DNA of 64,000 nt, taken from contig NZ_DS990392.1 in NCBI RefSeq assembly GCF_000155475.1, positions 551,053 to 615,052 on the forward strand, read 5' to 3'. The notes under the pieces are model-generated. The model saw only the letters and a list, made by a program, of their open reading frames with translations. It had not been told where the DNA came from and searched no databases. The position numbers and the translations under genes were made by a program. Shown here in pieces: positions 27,466 to 37,937 of this stretch (positions within the stretch are counted from its first letter, which is position 1; each line of letters opens with the position of its first letter). This DNA comes from Helicobacter cinaedi CCUG 18818 = ATCC BAA-847. Its GTDB lineage: Bacteria; Campylobacterota; Campylobacteria; Campylobacterales; Helicobacteraceae.

Positions 27466-28752
27466 ATGGCAGAACACAAACGAACTCACACACCTGTGGA
27501 AGGCTATCAGCTAGAAGAGCTCCGCACAAAAAGCATTAAACAACTTATTAGCATCGCTGAAGAAGTCAAGGTTGAAAATCCTAGTGATTATCGCCGACAA
27601 GATCTCATCTTTGAGATTCTAAAAAATCAAGTCAATCAAGGCGGATATATCCTTTTTTCAGGGATTTTAGAAATTACAAATGAAGGCTATGGCTTTTTGC
27701 GTGCTTTGACAGAAAGTCTTGCAGATTCTCAAAATGACACTTATGTTTCACAATCTCAAATCCGCCGCTTCGCCTTGCGTAATGGCGATATTGTAACCGG
27801 ACAGGTGCGCGCCCCAAAAGATCAGGAGCGATATTATGCACTTTTAAAGATTGAAGCCATTAATTATATGTCGCTTGAAGAGAATAAAAACCGCCCTCTT
27901 TTTGATAATCTCACCCCCCTATTCCCACAAGAGCAGCTCAAGCTTGAATATGAATCTAGCAAAGTTACAGGTAGAATGCTAGATCTCTTTAGCCCCATAG
28001 GCAAGGGGCAGAGAGCGCTTATTGTAGCCCCTCCTCGCACAGGAAAAACGGAGCTTATGAAAGAGTTAGCCCACGGCATTGCGAAAAATCACCCCGAAGT
28101 TGAACTTATGGTTTTGCTCGTTGATGAGCGACCCGAAGAAGTAACTGATATGGAGCGGAGCGTCAAAGGGCAGGTGTTTAGCTCTACTTTTGATATGCCA
28201 GCGACAAATCATATCCGCGTAGCTGATTTAGTTATTGAATCTGCCAAGCGAAAGGTTGAAATGGGTAAAGATGTGGTGATTTTACTAGATTCTATCACGC
28301 GTCTTGCTCGTGCGTATAATGCCGCTACACCTTCAAGTGGTAAGGTGCTAAGCGGTGGGGTTGATGCCAATGCTTTGCATAAGCCTAAGCGATTTTTTGG
28401 TGCAGCTAGAAATATAGAGCAAGGCGGAAGCCTTACCATCATCGCTACAGCCCTTATTGAGACAGGCTCTAGAATGGACGAAGTGATTTTTGAAGAGTTT
28501 AAAGGCACAGGTAATAGCGAAATCGTCTTAGCACGAAATATTGCTGATCGCAGAATCTACCCAGCCTTTGATGTGCTTAAAAGCGGAACGCGAAAAGATG
28601 ACTTGCTACTTGGCAAAGATAATCTCACAAAAGTGTGGATGCTACGCAATGTAATGCACACAATGGACGATGTAGAAGCACTTAGCTTTATTTATTCAAA
28701 AATGAAGCAAACAAAGGACAATGAAGAGTTTTTAAATATGATGCAAGAGTAG
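27466..28752 (+). CDS. rho: Transcription termination factor Rho
   Basis: Hexameric RNA-dependent ATPase/helicase. N-terminal Rho-N helices ([17 protein letters not shown]), the cold-shock RNA-binding fold with [15 protein letters not shown], then the RecA-like motor: Walker [27 protein letters not shown], Walker [17 protein letters not shown], the Q loop/R loop [34 protein letters not shown], and [15 protein letters not shown]-type [22 protein letters not shown]. 428 aa has none of the long inserts of some phyla. TTAAGGA precedes the ATG. murI follows after 14 bases. Confidence 0.97.
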   Translation: MAEHKRTHTPVEGYQLEELRTKSIKQLISIAEEVKVENPSDYRRQDLIFEILKNQVNQGGYILFSGILEITNEGYGFLRALTESLADSQNDTYVSQSQIRRFALRNGDIVTGQVRAPKDQERYYALLKIEAINYMSLEENKNRPLFDNLTPLFPQEQLKLEYESSKVTGRMLDLFSPIGKGQRALIVAPPRTGKTELMKELAHGIAKNHPEVELMVLLVDERPEEVTDMERSVKGQVFSSTFDMPATNHIRVADLVIESAKRKVEMGKDVVILLDSITRLARAYNAATPSSGKVLSGGVDANALHKPKRFFGAARNIEQGGSLTIIATALIETGSRMDEVIFEEFKGTGNSEIVLARNIADRRIYPAFDVLKSGTRKDDLLLGKDNLTKVWMLRNVMHTMDDVEALSFIYSKMKQTKDNEEFLNMMQE

Positions 28753-28766
28753 TTTAAGGAAAATAG

Positions 28767-29507
28767 ATGCGAACAGGGGTTTTTGACAGCGGTATTGGGG
28801 GCTTAAGCGTTTTAAAAAGTCTTATTAATGCAAAACTTTTTGATGAGATTATTTACTATGGTGATACAGCTCGTGTGCCTTATGGTGTGAAAGATAAGCA
28901 AACTATTATCCGCTTTTCCCTAGAAGCATTAGATTTTTTTAAGCCCCATAATATTGATATTCTCATCGTTGCGTGCAATACCGTGAGTGCCTATGCATTG
29001 GAAGAAATGCAAAAACACAGCAAGATTCCAATCGTTGGCGTGATTGAGCCCGGAGTCTTAGCCGTGCAAAATAAGCTCAAAGACACAGATTCAGAAATCC
29101 TTATTTTAGCCACTCGTGCCACGATTAATTCTGGGGAATATGAGACACGCCTAAGAAAAATAGGTTTTTGGAATCTTAAAAGCCTTGCTACTGGACTTTT
29201 CGTGCCACTTGTTGAAGAGGGTTTGCTTGAAGGAGCGGTGCTTGAAAGCGTGTTTGATTACTATTTTAGTAATTTCACCAATCCACCAAAAGGCATTATC
29301 CTAGGCTGCACACATTTTCCGCTTATCGCAGATGCTTTGAGTGCGTATTTTAACAATCAAAGTGTGCTTATCCATTCAGGCGAGGCGATTGTGGAGTATT
29401 TAGAAACGCATTTGCAGCTTCGCACACAATATCCACTCAAATCACTTCAATTTTTCGCAAGTGATAACACCGCCTCTTTAACAAAAATCGCACAAAAGTG
29501 GTTATAA
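28767..29507 (+). CDS. murI: Glutamate racemase
   Basis: Supplies D-glutamate for peptidoglycan. Both catalytic cysteines are present: Cys in VACNTVSA (near residue 70) and in LGCTHFPL (near residue 180). FDSGIGGLSVLK, YYGDTARVPYG and GVIEPG are also conserved. 246 aa is slightly short but complete. The gene sits 14 bases after rho and only 31 bases before the phase-variable radical SAM gene, so transcription from the rho promoter could run through into that pair. Confidence 0.95.
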   Translation: MRTGVFDSGIGGLSVLKSLINAKLFDEIIYYGDTARVPYGVKDKQTIIRFSLEALDFFKPHNIDILIVACNTVSAYALEEMQKHSKIPIVGVIEPGVLAVQNKLKDTDSEILILATRATINSGEYETRLRKIGFWNLKSLATGLFVPLVEEGLLEGAVLESVFDYYFSNFTNPPKGIILGCTHFPLIADALSAYFNNQSVLIHSGEAIVEYLETHLQLRTQYPLKSLQFFASDNTASLTKIAQKWL

Positions 29508-29538
29508 TAGCACCCCCAAACACAATAGAGGAGAGAAA

Positions 29539-30472
29539 ATGAAACTCAAAAGAAAAATAAACTTTGATGTCTGCACATTTTGCAATCACGCCTGTGATTT
29601 TTGCTCAAACCCAGATAAACGCACCAAGAAAGCAAAAACAAGTTATGCTGATTTTGTAAAAGCTATGGATAATGTTTTGCAATATGTTGAAACTGATGAG
29701 TTAGGGCTATCAGCAAAAGGTGAAGTGCTTTTAAACAATGATTTAGAATCTATCATCAGCCATTGTAAAAATATTTACAATATTCCATATATTTATATCA
29801 GCTCAAATGGAGCCTTAATGAATGAATCTCGCACTGTATCTCTTATAGAATCTGGACTAGATTCTATAAAATTTTCCATTAATGCAGTGGATTCTAAAAA
29901 TTATAAAAAAGTGCATAATCGTGATGATTTTGATAGGGTTATTCAAAATTTCTCTACACTTCTTAAACTTAAAAAAGAAAAATATCCATATCTCAAACTG
30001 CTTATTAGCTCCGTTTTAACACCTTGCAATACGCAAAATCCACAAGATGCTTTTAAGAAAATTTTTGGGGAAGATTCCATTTTTATTGACAATATTCTCC
30101 CATACCAGTGCACTCTTACACAAAAAGAGTATATTTCTACGGGGGGGGGGGATAGAAGAAACTCCGCATAAACGGCATTTTTCTCCCACACAATATTTTT
30201 CTCCCTTACAATTTTCCACAGCTCAACCACTCCAAAAACCCCTTTGTTTTATCCCTTTTAATGAAATATGGATAAACTCTGATTGCTCTCTCATTTTATG
30301 TTGCAAGGATTATTTTGATTCTATTAATTTTGGATCATTGCTTACACACGATTTTTTAGACCTCTATCATTCTCAAGCCTTTGAAGAAATTAGACAAATG
30401 CAACAATATGGAATCTTCCCGCAACATCATCTCTGCAAACAATGCTTGGGATATAATAGGAGTGAAAAATGA
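29539..30472 (+). CDS. Radical SAM/SPASM protein, phase-variable, out of frame as read
   Basis: The N-terminal frame (29539-30171) has a canonical radical SAM cluster motif, CNHACDFC (CxxxCxxC), then ELGLSAKGEVLLNNDLE and YIYISSNGALMN typical of the SAM barrel, and SGLDSIKFSINA. After a G11 tract (30141-30151) it ends within eight codons. The frame one base away (through 30472) continues with a Cys-rich SPASM-like tail: CFIPFNEIW, LILCCKDYF, and HHLCKQCLGY. Losing one G (or gaining two) would fuse them into a protein of about 310 aa. The gene is therefore probably OFF here. Radical SAM/SPASM enzymes modify peptides or sugars; the target is unknown. A GAGGAGAG ribosome site precedes the ATG, and the final ATGA overlaps the SGNH gene. 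Confidence 0.8.
30141..30151 (+). repeat. G11 phase-variation tract in radical SAM gene
   Basis: Eleven G inside the coding region, about 200 codons from the start. G10 or G13 joins the N-terminal radical SAM part to the SPASM-like tail; G11 truncates the protein. Confidence 0.9.
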
Positions 30473-31203
30473 AACGATTAACGATTATTACAGATTCTTT
30501 AGGTATGGCTAGAGACTGCACACCTAGGGAGCAAACTTGGATAGATCTTTTTTTATGCCACTTAATGCAAGATTCTAATAATATTAAGCAAATAGCTGGG
30601 GGGGGGGTGATAACATACTTCTTTGCTAAACGCGGTTTGCATACACAAGATATGCTTAATGATAAAATAGATTTGCTTCTTTATCAAAAATCAGATTTTG
30701 TCATCATTCAATCTGGTGTCGTAGATGCAAGCAGACGCATTATGAAAAGGGGCTTAGAATGGCGTATTGAATCTTTGCCTATTCTCGGTAAGCTCTATAA
30801 AAACTTTACCTCTACTTTTAGGCTTAAACTCACGCGTTTATACCATTACCATTATGTATCTCCCGCAAACTTTTATCGCAATGTCATAAGTATTTGCGAT
30901 GATATTTACAAAGCCAATCCTAATGCAAAAATTCTATGGATTGCAATTGCCCCACCCGGAGAATTTCTTATATCAAAAGTCTATGCCATTCAACAAGACA
31001 TTGAGCTTTACAATAACATTTTGGCTCAATGTGCCACCCAAAAGCATTTTGAAATCCTTAATCCCTATACAGGATATAACACAGGGCAAATCACTATAAG
31101 AGATGGGCATCATCTATCAGCCTTTGGACATAAGCTCGTCTATCAAGCACTCAAAGAAAAGCTAGAATCCTACCTATCACATAAATCCACAAACTCACAA
31201 TAA
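30469..31203 (+). CDS. SGNH/GDSL-type hydrolase, phase-variable, ON as read
   Basis: 244 aa. The N-terminal LTIITDSLGMARD is a GDSL-like block I with the candidate Ser nucleophile (Ser9); a Gly-rich region follows; and DGHHLSAFGHK near the C-terminus supplies the Asp-x-x-His pair of block V. SGNH enzymes are esterases or O-acyl transferases/hydrolases on glycans and lipids. No signal peptide is seen, so it may act on cytoplasmic intermediates. A G10 tract (30598-30607) encodes Gly-Gly-Gly (QIAGGGVITYF) and is in frame; 9 or 11 G would cause a stop almost at once. The start overlaps the radical SAM gene (ATGA), so the two are translationally coupled. The last 34 bases overlap addB convergently. 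Confidence 0.75.
   Translation: MKRLTIITDSLGMARDCTPREQTWIDLFLCHLMQDSNNIKQIAGGGVITYFFAKRGLHTQDMLNDKIDLLLYQKSDFVIIQSGVVDASRRIMKRGLEWRIESLPILGKLYKNFTSTFRLKLTRLYHYHYVSPANFYRNVISICDDIYKANPNAKILWIAIAPPGEFLISKVYAIQQDIELYNNILAQCATQKHFEILNPYTGYNTGQITIRDGHHLSAFGHKLVYQALKEKLESYLSHKSTNSQ
30598..30607 (+). repeat. G10 phase-variation tract in SGNH hydrolase gene
   Basis: In frame as read. G9 gives an immediate TGA; G11 gives a TAA about seven codons later. So slippage in either direction yields a null product of about 50 residues. Confidence 0.9.
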
Positions 31204-33485
31204 CGGCAGGGCTTCCTGCTTTCAGCCTTGCTAAATTCAATCTCGCCTTGTAGCTCTGTAAGTTTTTCAAGCAATTTTTCGCCCTTTTCTTGTAGCTCAC
31301 TTTTCTGCACACCACCGCGTATATCCCAATAATACAAGCAAATAGGCAGATTCTTATACACACTATTGCTTTGCTTAAAAGCAAAATCATACAAATTCAT
31401 CGCAAAGTCATTTGCCATATCGTGTTTTGTATCAAAATTCCTGCGATACTTATAGTCTATAATCTCTACAATTTCCCCCACCCTTTGAATCCTATCAGGA
31501 CGCATATAAAAGCTAAAACCTTTAAGCTCTAAGTTCATATTTTGCCCCTCTAGCTGCAAAATCTCAATTTCACTTTGCTTTTCGCTTAAATTTGCTTGAG
31601 TGAAAAATTTCCTTAGCTCACATTTAAGCAGCTCAATTTCCGCACGACTTAACGCACTTTCAGCCTTTAGACTAAAATCATCAAGCCAAGATTCAGTATT
31701 GCTTACAATCTCGCTCATATCTAAACGCAAATTTTTGCCAACATAAGGCTGATAGACAGATTCTAAACATTGATGCAGGGCATTTCCCAAACTCGCATTA
31801 TCGCTTCCTGCCCCACTCATTTGCTCTATATAAATGTAATAATACTTCCGCGGGCAGTCTAAAAAGACTTTTAACCTGCTTGGCGTTAAAACCTCTGGCA
31901 TTTTCCCAAAAAATTTATCCTCACAATATGCTAATTTCCTGCCCTGTGGCAAAAGAGAGAAAAGCAAATCGCCATTATAGTAGGATACTTTTGTCTTTTG
32001 GGCTAGTTCATCTAGCAAAGGACTAGCCTGTTTATCCTCATTTTCCACAAAGGCTACCGCCACTTCATTCGCTGTGCTAAAAACCCCATAATAATAATGC
32101 TTCTGCAACTGCTCCTTATCCCTAAGCGTTGGCATTTTTAACGCACTTCTAAGCCTTGAGTTTAAAAATAAATCATTCTCACTCACATTTGGAATCACAT
32201 CTTTATTACAATCCACAATCACTGCCTTTTTATACGCAAAGCCACGAGATTCAAGCACACCCATAACGCGTATTTTCCCGCCGTGAATATCATCAATACT
32301 TTTTTGTGCTAACTCTTCTAGCAAAAAAGAGAGAATATCGCCTAGCTCACAAGCACTAAGATTTAAGCCACCCCATATAAAGAGTAACTCCCCAACATAT
32401 TCTCGCACCTTTTTACTCTGCCTATCATCACAAGGGGCAATAGCATTTTGAATCATCTCACATATTTGGACATAGCTTTTAGCCCCCATAGACTTAAGAC
32501 TAGATTCAGAATCTAAACCCATATCCAAAGCATTTTCCGCACACTCTTGCAATAGCTCTTCTAAACGCTTATAAGCCGCACTTAGCCTTATATCTTTCCC
32601 CATAGCAAAATTAAAGTTATGCCCCTTATCAAGCAAAGAAAGGTATTTTGAAAAGCTCTCATTTGGCACAATGATGACAATATCCTCTTCACTCACACCT
32701 GCTTTTATCCACTCCCCAATCTTAGCAAACACCAACGCCACTTGAGAAATACCAAGCCCAAAGCTATATGTATCAATCTTTTCACATATCTTTAAAGGAG
32801 CAGATTCTAGAATCTCCCCGCTTTTATAATCCACCACATACCGATGATATGTTTGACAATGTCGCAATATATCTAAAGGCAAAAAGTTTAAAGCTTTATT
32901 ATAATCATCAAGCCAAAAATGCACCTTGATAGGCACAGAATCCGCCACTTGAGATAAAATCTCTTGATGTCTTGGATTTATCACACCCTCAATAAAAAGC
33001 TCAATCCCGCTAAAATGCTTGATAAAAGCTTCATTAAGAGTAATCTTCGCACCACTTGGCAAAATAAATCCATCATAAAACTTTAGCTCTTCTAAACGCT
33101 GCTTATAGCGAGATTCAATCTTTTCAAGCAATGCTAAATGATCCGCATAATCCCCATAAATATCCACAGATGGAATCTGCTTTACCGACACTCTAGCTTG
33201 GGCTAACTCATCAAAAAAAGCAAATAAAAAATTTGAAGTTTCTAAAAATCCTAAAAAACTCTCTTCAAAAATGAGTTTTGCCCCCACAAGCTCCCTAGCA
33301 CATTCTTTTAAAATCGCCATACCCAAAGGCAAACGCATAGCCTTAGGCAATGCCCTATACCCTTCAACAATAATGAGCTGTGAGAAAAACTCCCCTATCA
33401 TCATATATGGAGAAAGTAGCTCATTTGGGCTAAGATTTTGCATTAAAGCACGATTTGAGCTATAAACCTTAAGTGTATTTTCCAC
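31170..33485 (-). CDS. addB: AddB-type helicase-nuclease subunit (PD-(D/E)xK)
   Basis: 771 aa, matching the epsilonproteobacterial AddB that pairs with AddA in double-strand break repair. The inactivated helicase half includes IVEGYRALPKAMRLPLG and ESRGFAYKKAVIVDCNKDVIPN. The C-terminal nuclease has LTPSRLKVFLDCPRKYYY, the LGNALHQCLE helix, the catalytic EIIDYKYRR, and the cysteines CRYCEFVDLC that with the earlier Cys form an iron-sulfur staple. The N-terminus has no good Walker A, as expected for this subgroup. I prefer the GTG at 33485 after AAGGGAA; a TTG at 33503 is the alternative. It follows tkt closely. addA is not in the window. Confidence 0.88.
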   Translation of the reverse strand: MENTLKVYSSNRALMQNLSPNELLSPYMMIGEFFSQLIIVEGYRALPKAMRLPLGMAILKECARELVGAKLIFEESFLGFLETSNFLFAFFDELAQARVSVKQIPSVDIYGDYADHLALLEKIESRYKQRLEELKFYDGFILPSGAKITLNEAFIKHFSGIELFIEGVINPRHQEILSQVADSVPIKVHFWLDDYNKALNFLPLDILRHCQTYHRYVVDYKSGEILESAPLKICEKIDTYSFGLGISQVALVFAKIGEWIKAGVSEEDIVIIVPNESFSKYLSLLDKGHNFNFAMGKDIRLSAAYKRLEELLQECAENALDMGLDSESSLKSMGAKSYVQICEMIQNAIAPCDDRQSKKVREYVGELLFIWGGLNLSACELGDILSFLLEELAQKSIDDIHGGKIRVMGVLESRGFAYKKAVIVDCNKDVIPNVSENDLFLNSRLRSALKMPTLRDKEQLQKHYYYGVFSTANEVAVAFVENEDKQASPLLDELAQKTKVSYYNGDLLFSLLPQGRKLAYCEDKFFGKMPEVLTPSRLKVFLDCPRKYYYIYIEQMSGAGSDNASLGNALHQCLESVYQPYVGKNLRLDMSEIVSNTESWLDDFSLKAESALSRAEIELLKCELRKFFTQANLSEKQSEIEILQLEGQNMNLELKGFSFYMRPDRIQRVGEIVEIIDYKYRRNFDTKHDMANDFAMNLYDFAFKQSNSVYKNLPICLYYWDIRGGVQKSELQEKGEKLLEKLTELQGEIEFSKAESRKPCRYCEFVDLCDR

Positions 33486-33518
33486 CTTACATTCCCTTTG
33501 CAAAGTTCCTTTATGGGC

Positions 33519-35474
33519 TTATTTTTTACACAGCGTTTCAGCAACTTTAAGAATATTTTCTACACTGAATCCAAAATGATTCAAAAGCATTTCCCCCTTG
33601 CCTGAAGCCCCAAAGCCTTTCATACTTATCACTTCATCTGCTACATAATACCACTCTAGCCCCCTTGAAGCTTCAATGGCTAGAATCTTACTCTCCCCAC
33701 ATAGCTCTTTCACATAGCTTTTTGACTGCTCTAGCAATAAATCAAAGCAAGGCACACTCACTACCCTTGCTTTGATTCCTGCTTGTTCTAACGCTTTACC
33801 TGCATTGATGGCCAAACTCACTTCACTCCCACTTGCCATAAGCGTAATATCCGCATTTTCACACTCTTGTAAAATATATGCCCCCTTTTTCACTTTTTCT
33901 TTCAAATCCGCATTATAAGGCATAAGCACAGGGAGATTCTGCCGACTTAGCACAAAGGCACAAGGCAGATTAGAATCTAATGCCACTTGCCAACACGCCA
34001 CATTTTCATTCGCGTCAGCTGGGCGGAATACAAGCAGATTTGGCATTGCTCTAAAATGACTTAACTGCTCTATGGGTTGATGTGTCGCTCCATCTTCGCC
34101 CACACCGATAGAATCGTGTGTCCAAATGTAATACACCCTTGCTTTCATAAGGCTTGCCACACGCACACTTGGGCTCATATAGTCGCTAAATACAAAAAAA
34201 GTAGCACAAAATGGCAAAAATAAGCCATAGTTTGCTACACCATTGCAAATCGCCCCCATAGCGTGTTCTCTAATACCAAAATGCCAATTTTTACCCTGTG
34301 GAAAATCGCCTTCATTTTCAAGCGTTGTGTTATTTGATGGGGCTAAATCAGCACTCCCCCCAATAAAGCCCTCCACCCCAGCAGAAATAGCATTAAGAAT
34401 CTTGCCATTACTCACGCGAGTAGCCACACTCTGCCCCACTTCAAATTGCGGATAAGAAATATTTGATATATCCATTTTTACCATAGCTTCAAATCGCTCT
34501 CTAGCAATTTGCGGGAGATTATCCACCTGCTTTTGCCATTGTAATTCTAAAAGCTCCCCACGCTCTTTCATCATTCCAAAAGCAAAAGCCACATCGCAAG
34601 GAATATGAAAAGATTCTAAAGGGAATCCTAGCTTTTGCTTTGCTTTTGCTATGATCTCTTCGCCCAAAGGTGCACCGTGAGCTTTATGGCTACCCTCTAA
34701 ACTTAGAGCATTTTTGGCAATAATCGTTTTAGCGATAATTAAGCTTGGTTTTGAAGAGCTTTTTGCAGATTCTAAAGTGTTATGAATCTGCAAAAAATTA
34801 TGCCCATCGCACTCTAACACTTCCCAGCCCTGTGCTTCAAACCGCCCTCTTATATTCTCACTCATCGCAATATGCGTGTCTCCTTCAATCGTAATATTGT
34901 TACTATCATAAATCACAATGAGATTTGAAAGCTTATGATGTCCGGCTAGTGAAGCAGATTCATAGCTAATACCCTCCTGCAAATCCCCATCACCGCATAA
35001 ACAATACACAAAATGTGAGAAAATCTCGCGTCCAAAAAGATTAGTCGCATATTTACTCGCCATTGCCTTACCCACAGCGTTTGCTATGCCCTGCCCTAAT
35101 GGACCTGTGGTTATCTCTACACCTTGCGTGTGCTTAAACTCTGGGTGTCCGGGCGTTTTTGACCCAAACTGACGGAAAGATTGTAAATCCTGCATACTCA
35201 CATCAAAGCCCCATAAATGCAGCAACGAATATACTAATGTACTTGCGTGTCCGCCACTAAAAATAAGCCTATCGCGATTAAGCCACGCGGGATTTTTAGG
35301 CGAAAGATTAAGATGGAAGCTAAGCACACTTGCTATATCAGCTAGTCCCATAGGTGCGCCCGGATGCCCACTATTTGCCTTTTGCACCATATCCGCACAT
35401 AAAAAACCTAGCGTGTGGGACATCTTTTGCAGCAATGGGACATCTTCTTGTGTGATGACAACTTGTCTTTGCAT
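33519..35474 (-). CDS. tkt: Transketolase
   Basis: Thiamine-diphosphate enzyme of the non-oxidative pentose phosphate pathway. The cofactor motif GDGDLQEGISYESASLAGHHKLSNLIVIYDSNN is intact, as are NSGHPGAPMGLAD, FSGGHASTLVYS, GPLGQGIANAVG and the pyrimidine-domain FGIREHAMGAICNG and HDSIGVGEDGATHQPIEQL. 651 aa is normal. It lies 75 bases downstream of pheT and 33 bases upstream of the addB start, all minus strand. Confidence 0.96.
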   Translation of the reverse strand: MQRQVVITQEDVPLLQKMSHTLGFLCADMVQKANSGHPGAPMGLADIASVLSFHLNLSPKNPAWLNRDRLIFSGGHASTLVYSLLHLWGFDVSMQDLQSFRQFGSKTPGHPEFKHTQGVEITTGPLGQGIANAVGKAMASKYATNLFGREIFSHFVYCLCGDGDLQEGISYESASLAGHHKLSNLIVIYDSNNITIEGDTHIAMSENIRGRFEAQGWEVLECDGHNFLQIHNTLESAKSSSKPSLIIAKTIIAKNALSLEGSHKAHGAPLGEEIIAKAKQKLGFPLESFHIPCDVAFAFGMMKERGELLELQWQKQVDNLPQIARERFEAMVKMDISNISYPQFEVGQSVATRVSNGKILNAISAGVEGFIGGSADLAPSNNTTLENEGDFPQGKNWHFGIREHAMGAICNGVANYGLFLPFCATFFVFSDYMSPSVRVASLMKARVYYIWTHDSIGVGEDGATHQPIEQLSHFRAMPNLLVFRPADANENVACWQVALDSNLPCAFVLSRQNLPVLMPYNADLKEKVKKGAYILQECENADITLMASGSEVSLAINAGKALEQAGIKARVVSVPCFDLLLEQSKSYVKELCGESKILAIEASRGLEWYYVADEVISMKGFGASGKGEMLLNHFGFSVENILKVAETLCKK

Positions 35475-35549
35475 ATATTCTCCTTAAAACTTAGATTCTA
35501 AATAAAAAGCCCAAATGCTATTTTATGAATGCCACTCCATAAACACCAT

Positions 35550-37937
35550 TTATGAGCGAAGTGTTGCTTGAAATCTATCTTGCAAAAGTGCCAAAATATT
35601 ATCCACCACTTCATTTAACTGCGTGTCTTTGAGTGTCCCATCATTTGATTGCAGCACCATTCTTATACTTAAAGCCATTTTATTTTCCAAACTCTCATCA
35701 AAATACACATCAATGGGATACACATTTTGTAAAAATTCAAGCTCCGCTCTAATAATGCTCTCCCTTACACGATAGAAAGGAATCTCCCTGTCTATAAGAA
35801 TAGTCAAATCACGCACAGATTTTTGGTATTTTGAAAATTCTTGTGCTTGAGTGATGGCAAAATCACTAGATTGAAGCTCCACTTCACATATAAAAATATC
35901 AGAATCTATCTGCGGATGAATCTTTGCGATGATACCAATGGGCTTACCTTTAACATACACAAACGCACTTTGATAAGGATGTAAAATCTTTTCGCTCATA
36001 AAGCCAAAGCGTGATAATAGCTCATCTTTGTTAGATTCATCACGGATATTTTTTAAGCCAACCTCCCCCAAACATCGCTGACACACTTCAGCAAAAGAGA
36101 AAAAATCCCATTTGTTAGGCTTAGTGTGTGGATAGCACTCATCTTCCTTATAGCCACTTGCGACAAAGGCGAGTTTGCCAGATTCATTGCGTTTGCAATC
36201 ATATACACTACCAATCTCAAATAAAGCAATATTTTTAAATCCAAAATTTTCATTGCGTTTTATAGAATCTAAGAGTGAAGGCAAAAGGCTTGTGCGGAGT
36301 GTGTCAAGGTCGTTTGTAATAGGATTTAACAGCTCTAAATTTTCTTCCAATCGCACAAACCCCAGCTCTTGCAATCTCTGTGATGAAGCAAACACATAAT
36401 GGATACATTCCACAAAGCCATTAGCAATGAGCCTATGTGCCAAATCCCGCGTATATTTATACGCAAAATAAGTGCTATTAGCATTATGCGTTTGCAAGCA
36501 ATACAAGGGCGTTGAAGGGATATTATCAATACCGTAGATTCTCATTACTTCCTCTGCCACATCTTGAATCCTATGTATATCGTGGCGATAAGGTGGCACA
36601 GAAATCATAAAAAAGTTTTCATCACAAGTCGCATCAAGCTTAAAATCAAGCCGCTTTAAAATCATCGCAATTTCTTCTTTTTCAAGCTCTGTGCCGATAA
36701 GCTGATTAATCGCACCAAAGGTTGTTTTAATACTAACTTCATCTGTGCTTTGAGCGATATTGTGTGAGCCAGAATACACCAACACATCTGAAGTGCTAAC
36801 CATCTTTTTACATAAAAATTCAATCCCCTGCTCTAAATCTGGATTACTCCCACGCGTTGTGCGATAGGTAAGCTGTGTGTCGCCTTTTATAGCATTATCA
36901 TACAAGGCTTTTGCAAGTGAGTTTGGATTCACATAACTTGCTTCAATGATAAGAATTTCTGAACGAATCCCAAAATGTCGCTCCCCATAAGACACACCAA
37001 TGACTGATAGCTTTTCATTAGCAAATACCGCCTCCAAGCCATTTTCATCTTTTTTAATCCTAAGCTGTGCTGCTAAGCCATTATCAAGCACAATATCCTT
37101 ACTTTCACACTCTCTAAGCTTATAGGCATTTAAAATCACGCCTGTCATATAAGTGCCAAATTCTAAAAAATTACACACAATATCTTCACTCAAAGTCTCA
37201 TTCCTTGCTAGAGCTAAAGCAATATCTAGCGGTAAATAAGCCTGTTTAATCTCCACCACGCGATAAAGCAAATGTGCGTTAATCTTTTCATCAGTAAGAA
37301 TCTGCAGCACCCGCCCAAGCCCAAGTGTGATGACATTATCCATATCAATTTCACGCTTTAAACGCAACTCATAGCAAGTGGCAAGCTCCCTTGCAATGCC
37401 TAGCACACTGAGACAATCCCCACGATTAGGCGTGATACCCACTTCAATCACATAGTCATCAAATATCGGAAGCTCACTTAGCTCCTTGCCTAAATCTAAT
37501 CTCCCCGCACTCTCATCTAAAATCATTATGCCTTCATTAATTTTTGGCAGTCCCAGCTCCGTGCTAGAGCATAGCATTCCACAAGATTCAACACCACGCA
37601 AAATCGTTTTTTGAATAAGCATTTCGCCATTCTTACCATTTGGGATAACCGCACCTTGCAATGCCACAGCAACATAAGATTCAGCCTTAACATTACTTGC
37701 CCCACATACGATTTGAAGCTCCTGTGTGCCAATGCTAACCTTACATACATTAAGCTTACTCGCATCTGGGTGTGGCTCATAAGAGAGAATCTTGCCTACA
37801 ACAACCTTTTTTGGCACACTCAACGCATACGCAGATTCTACTTCTAAGCCAATGCTACTTAGCCTTACACAAACTTCATTTATATCAAGATGAGAAATAT
37901 CCACAAATTGCGATAACAAATATTTTGTAAAAATCAT
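35550..37937 (-). CDS. pheT: Phenylalanyl-tRNA synthetase beta subunit
   Basis: 795 aa with the full domain order: N-terminal B1, the EMAP-like tRNA-binding fold (VVGKILSYEPHPDASKLNVCKVSIG near residues 45-70), B3/B4 editing region, B5 helix-rich DNA-binding-like domain (TFGAINQLIGTELEKEEIAMILKRLDF), the pseudo-catalytic core, and the C-terminal ferredoxin-like anticodon-binding domain (FSKYQKSVRDLTILIDREIPFYRVRESI). It forms an alpha2beta2 enzyme with PheS. The ATG is adjacent to the pheS stop, so the two are coupled. Confidence 0.97.
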   Translation of the reverse strand: MIFTKYLLSQFVDISHLDINEVCVRLSSIGLEVESAYALSVPKKVVVGKILSYEPHPDASKLNVCKVSIGTQELQIVCGASNVKAESYVAVALQGAVIPNGKNGEMLIQKTILRGVESCGMLCSSTELGLPKINEGIMILDESAGRLDLGKELSELPIFDDYVIEVGITPNRGDCLSVLGIARELATCYELRLKREIDMDNVITLGLGRVLQILTDEKINAHLLYRVVEIKQAYLPLDIALALARNETLSEDIVCNFLEFGTYMTGVILNAYKLRECESKDIVLDNGLAAQLRIKKDENGLEAVFANEKLSVIGVSYGERHFGIRSEILIIEASYVNPNSLAKALYDNAIKGDTQLTYRTTRGSNPDLEQGIEFLCKKMVSTSDVLVYSGSHNIAQSTDEVSIKTTFGAINQLIGTELEKEEIAMILKRLDFKLDATCDENFFMISVPPYRHDIHRIQDVAEEVMRIYGIDNIPSTPLYCLQTHNANSTYFAYKYTRDLAHRLIANGFVECIHYVFASSQRLQELGFVRLEENLELLNPITNDLDTLRTSLLPSLLDSIKRNENFGFKNIALFEIGSVYDCKRNESGKLAFVASGYKEDECYPHTKPNKWDFFSFAEVCQRCLGEVGLKNIRDESNKDELLSRFGFMSEKILHPYQSAFVYVKGKPIGIIAKIHPQIDSDIFICEVELQSSDFAITQAQEFSKYQKSVRDLTILIDREIPFYRVRESIIRAELEFLQNVYPIDVYFDESLENKMALSIRMVLQSNDGTLKDTQLNEVVDNILALLQDRFQATLRS

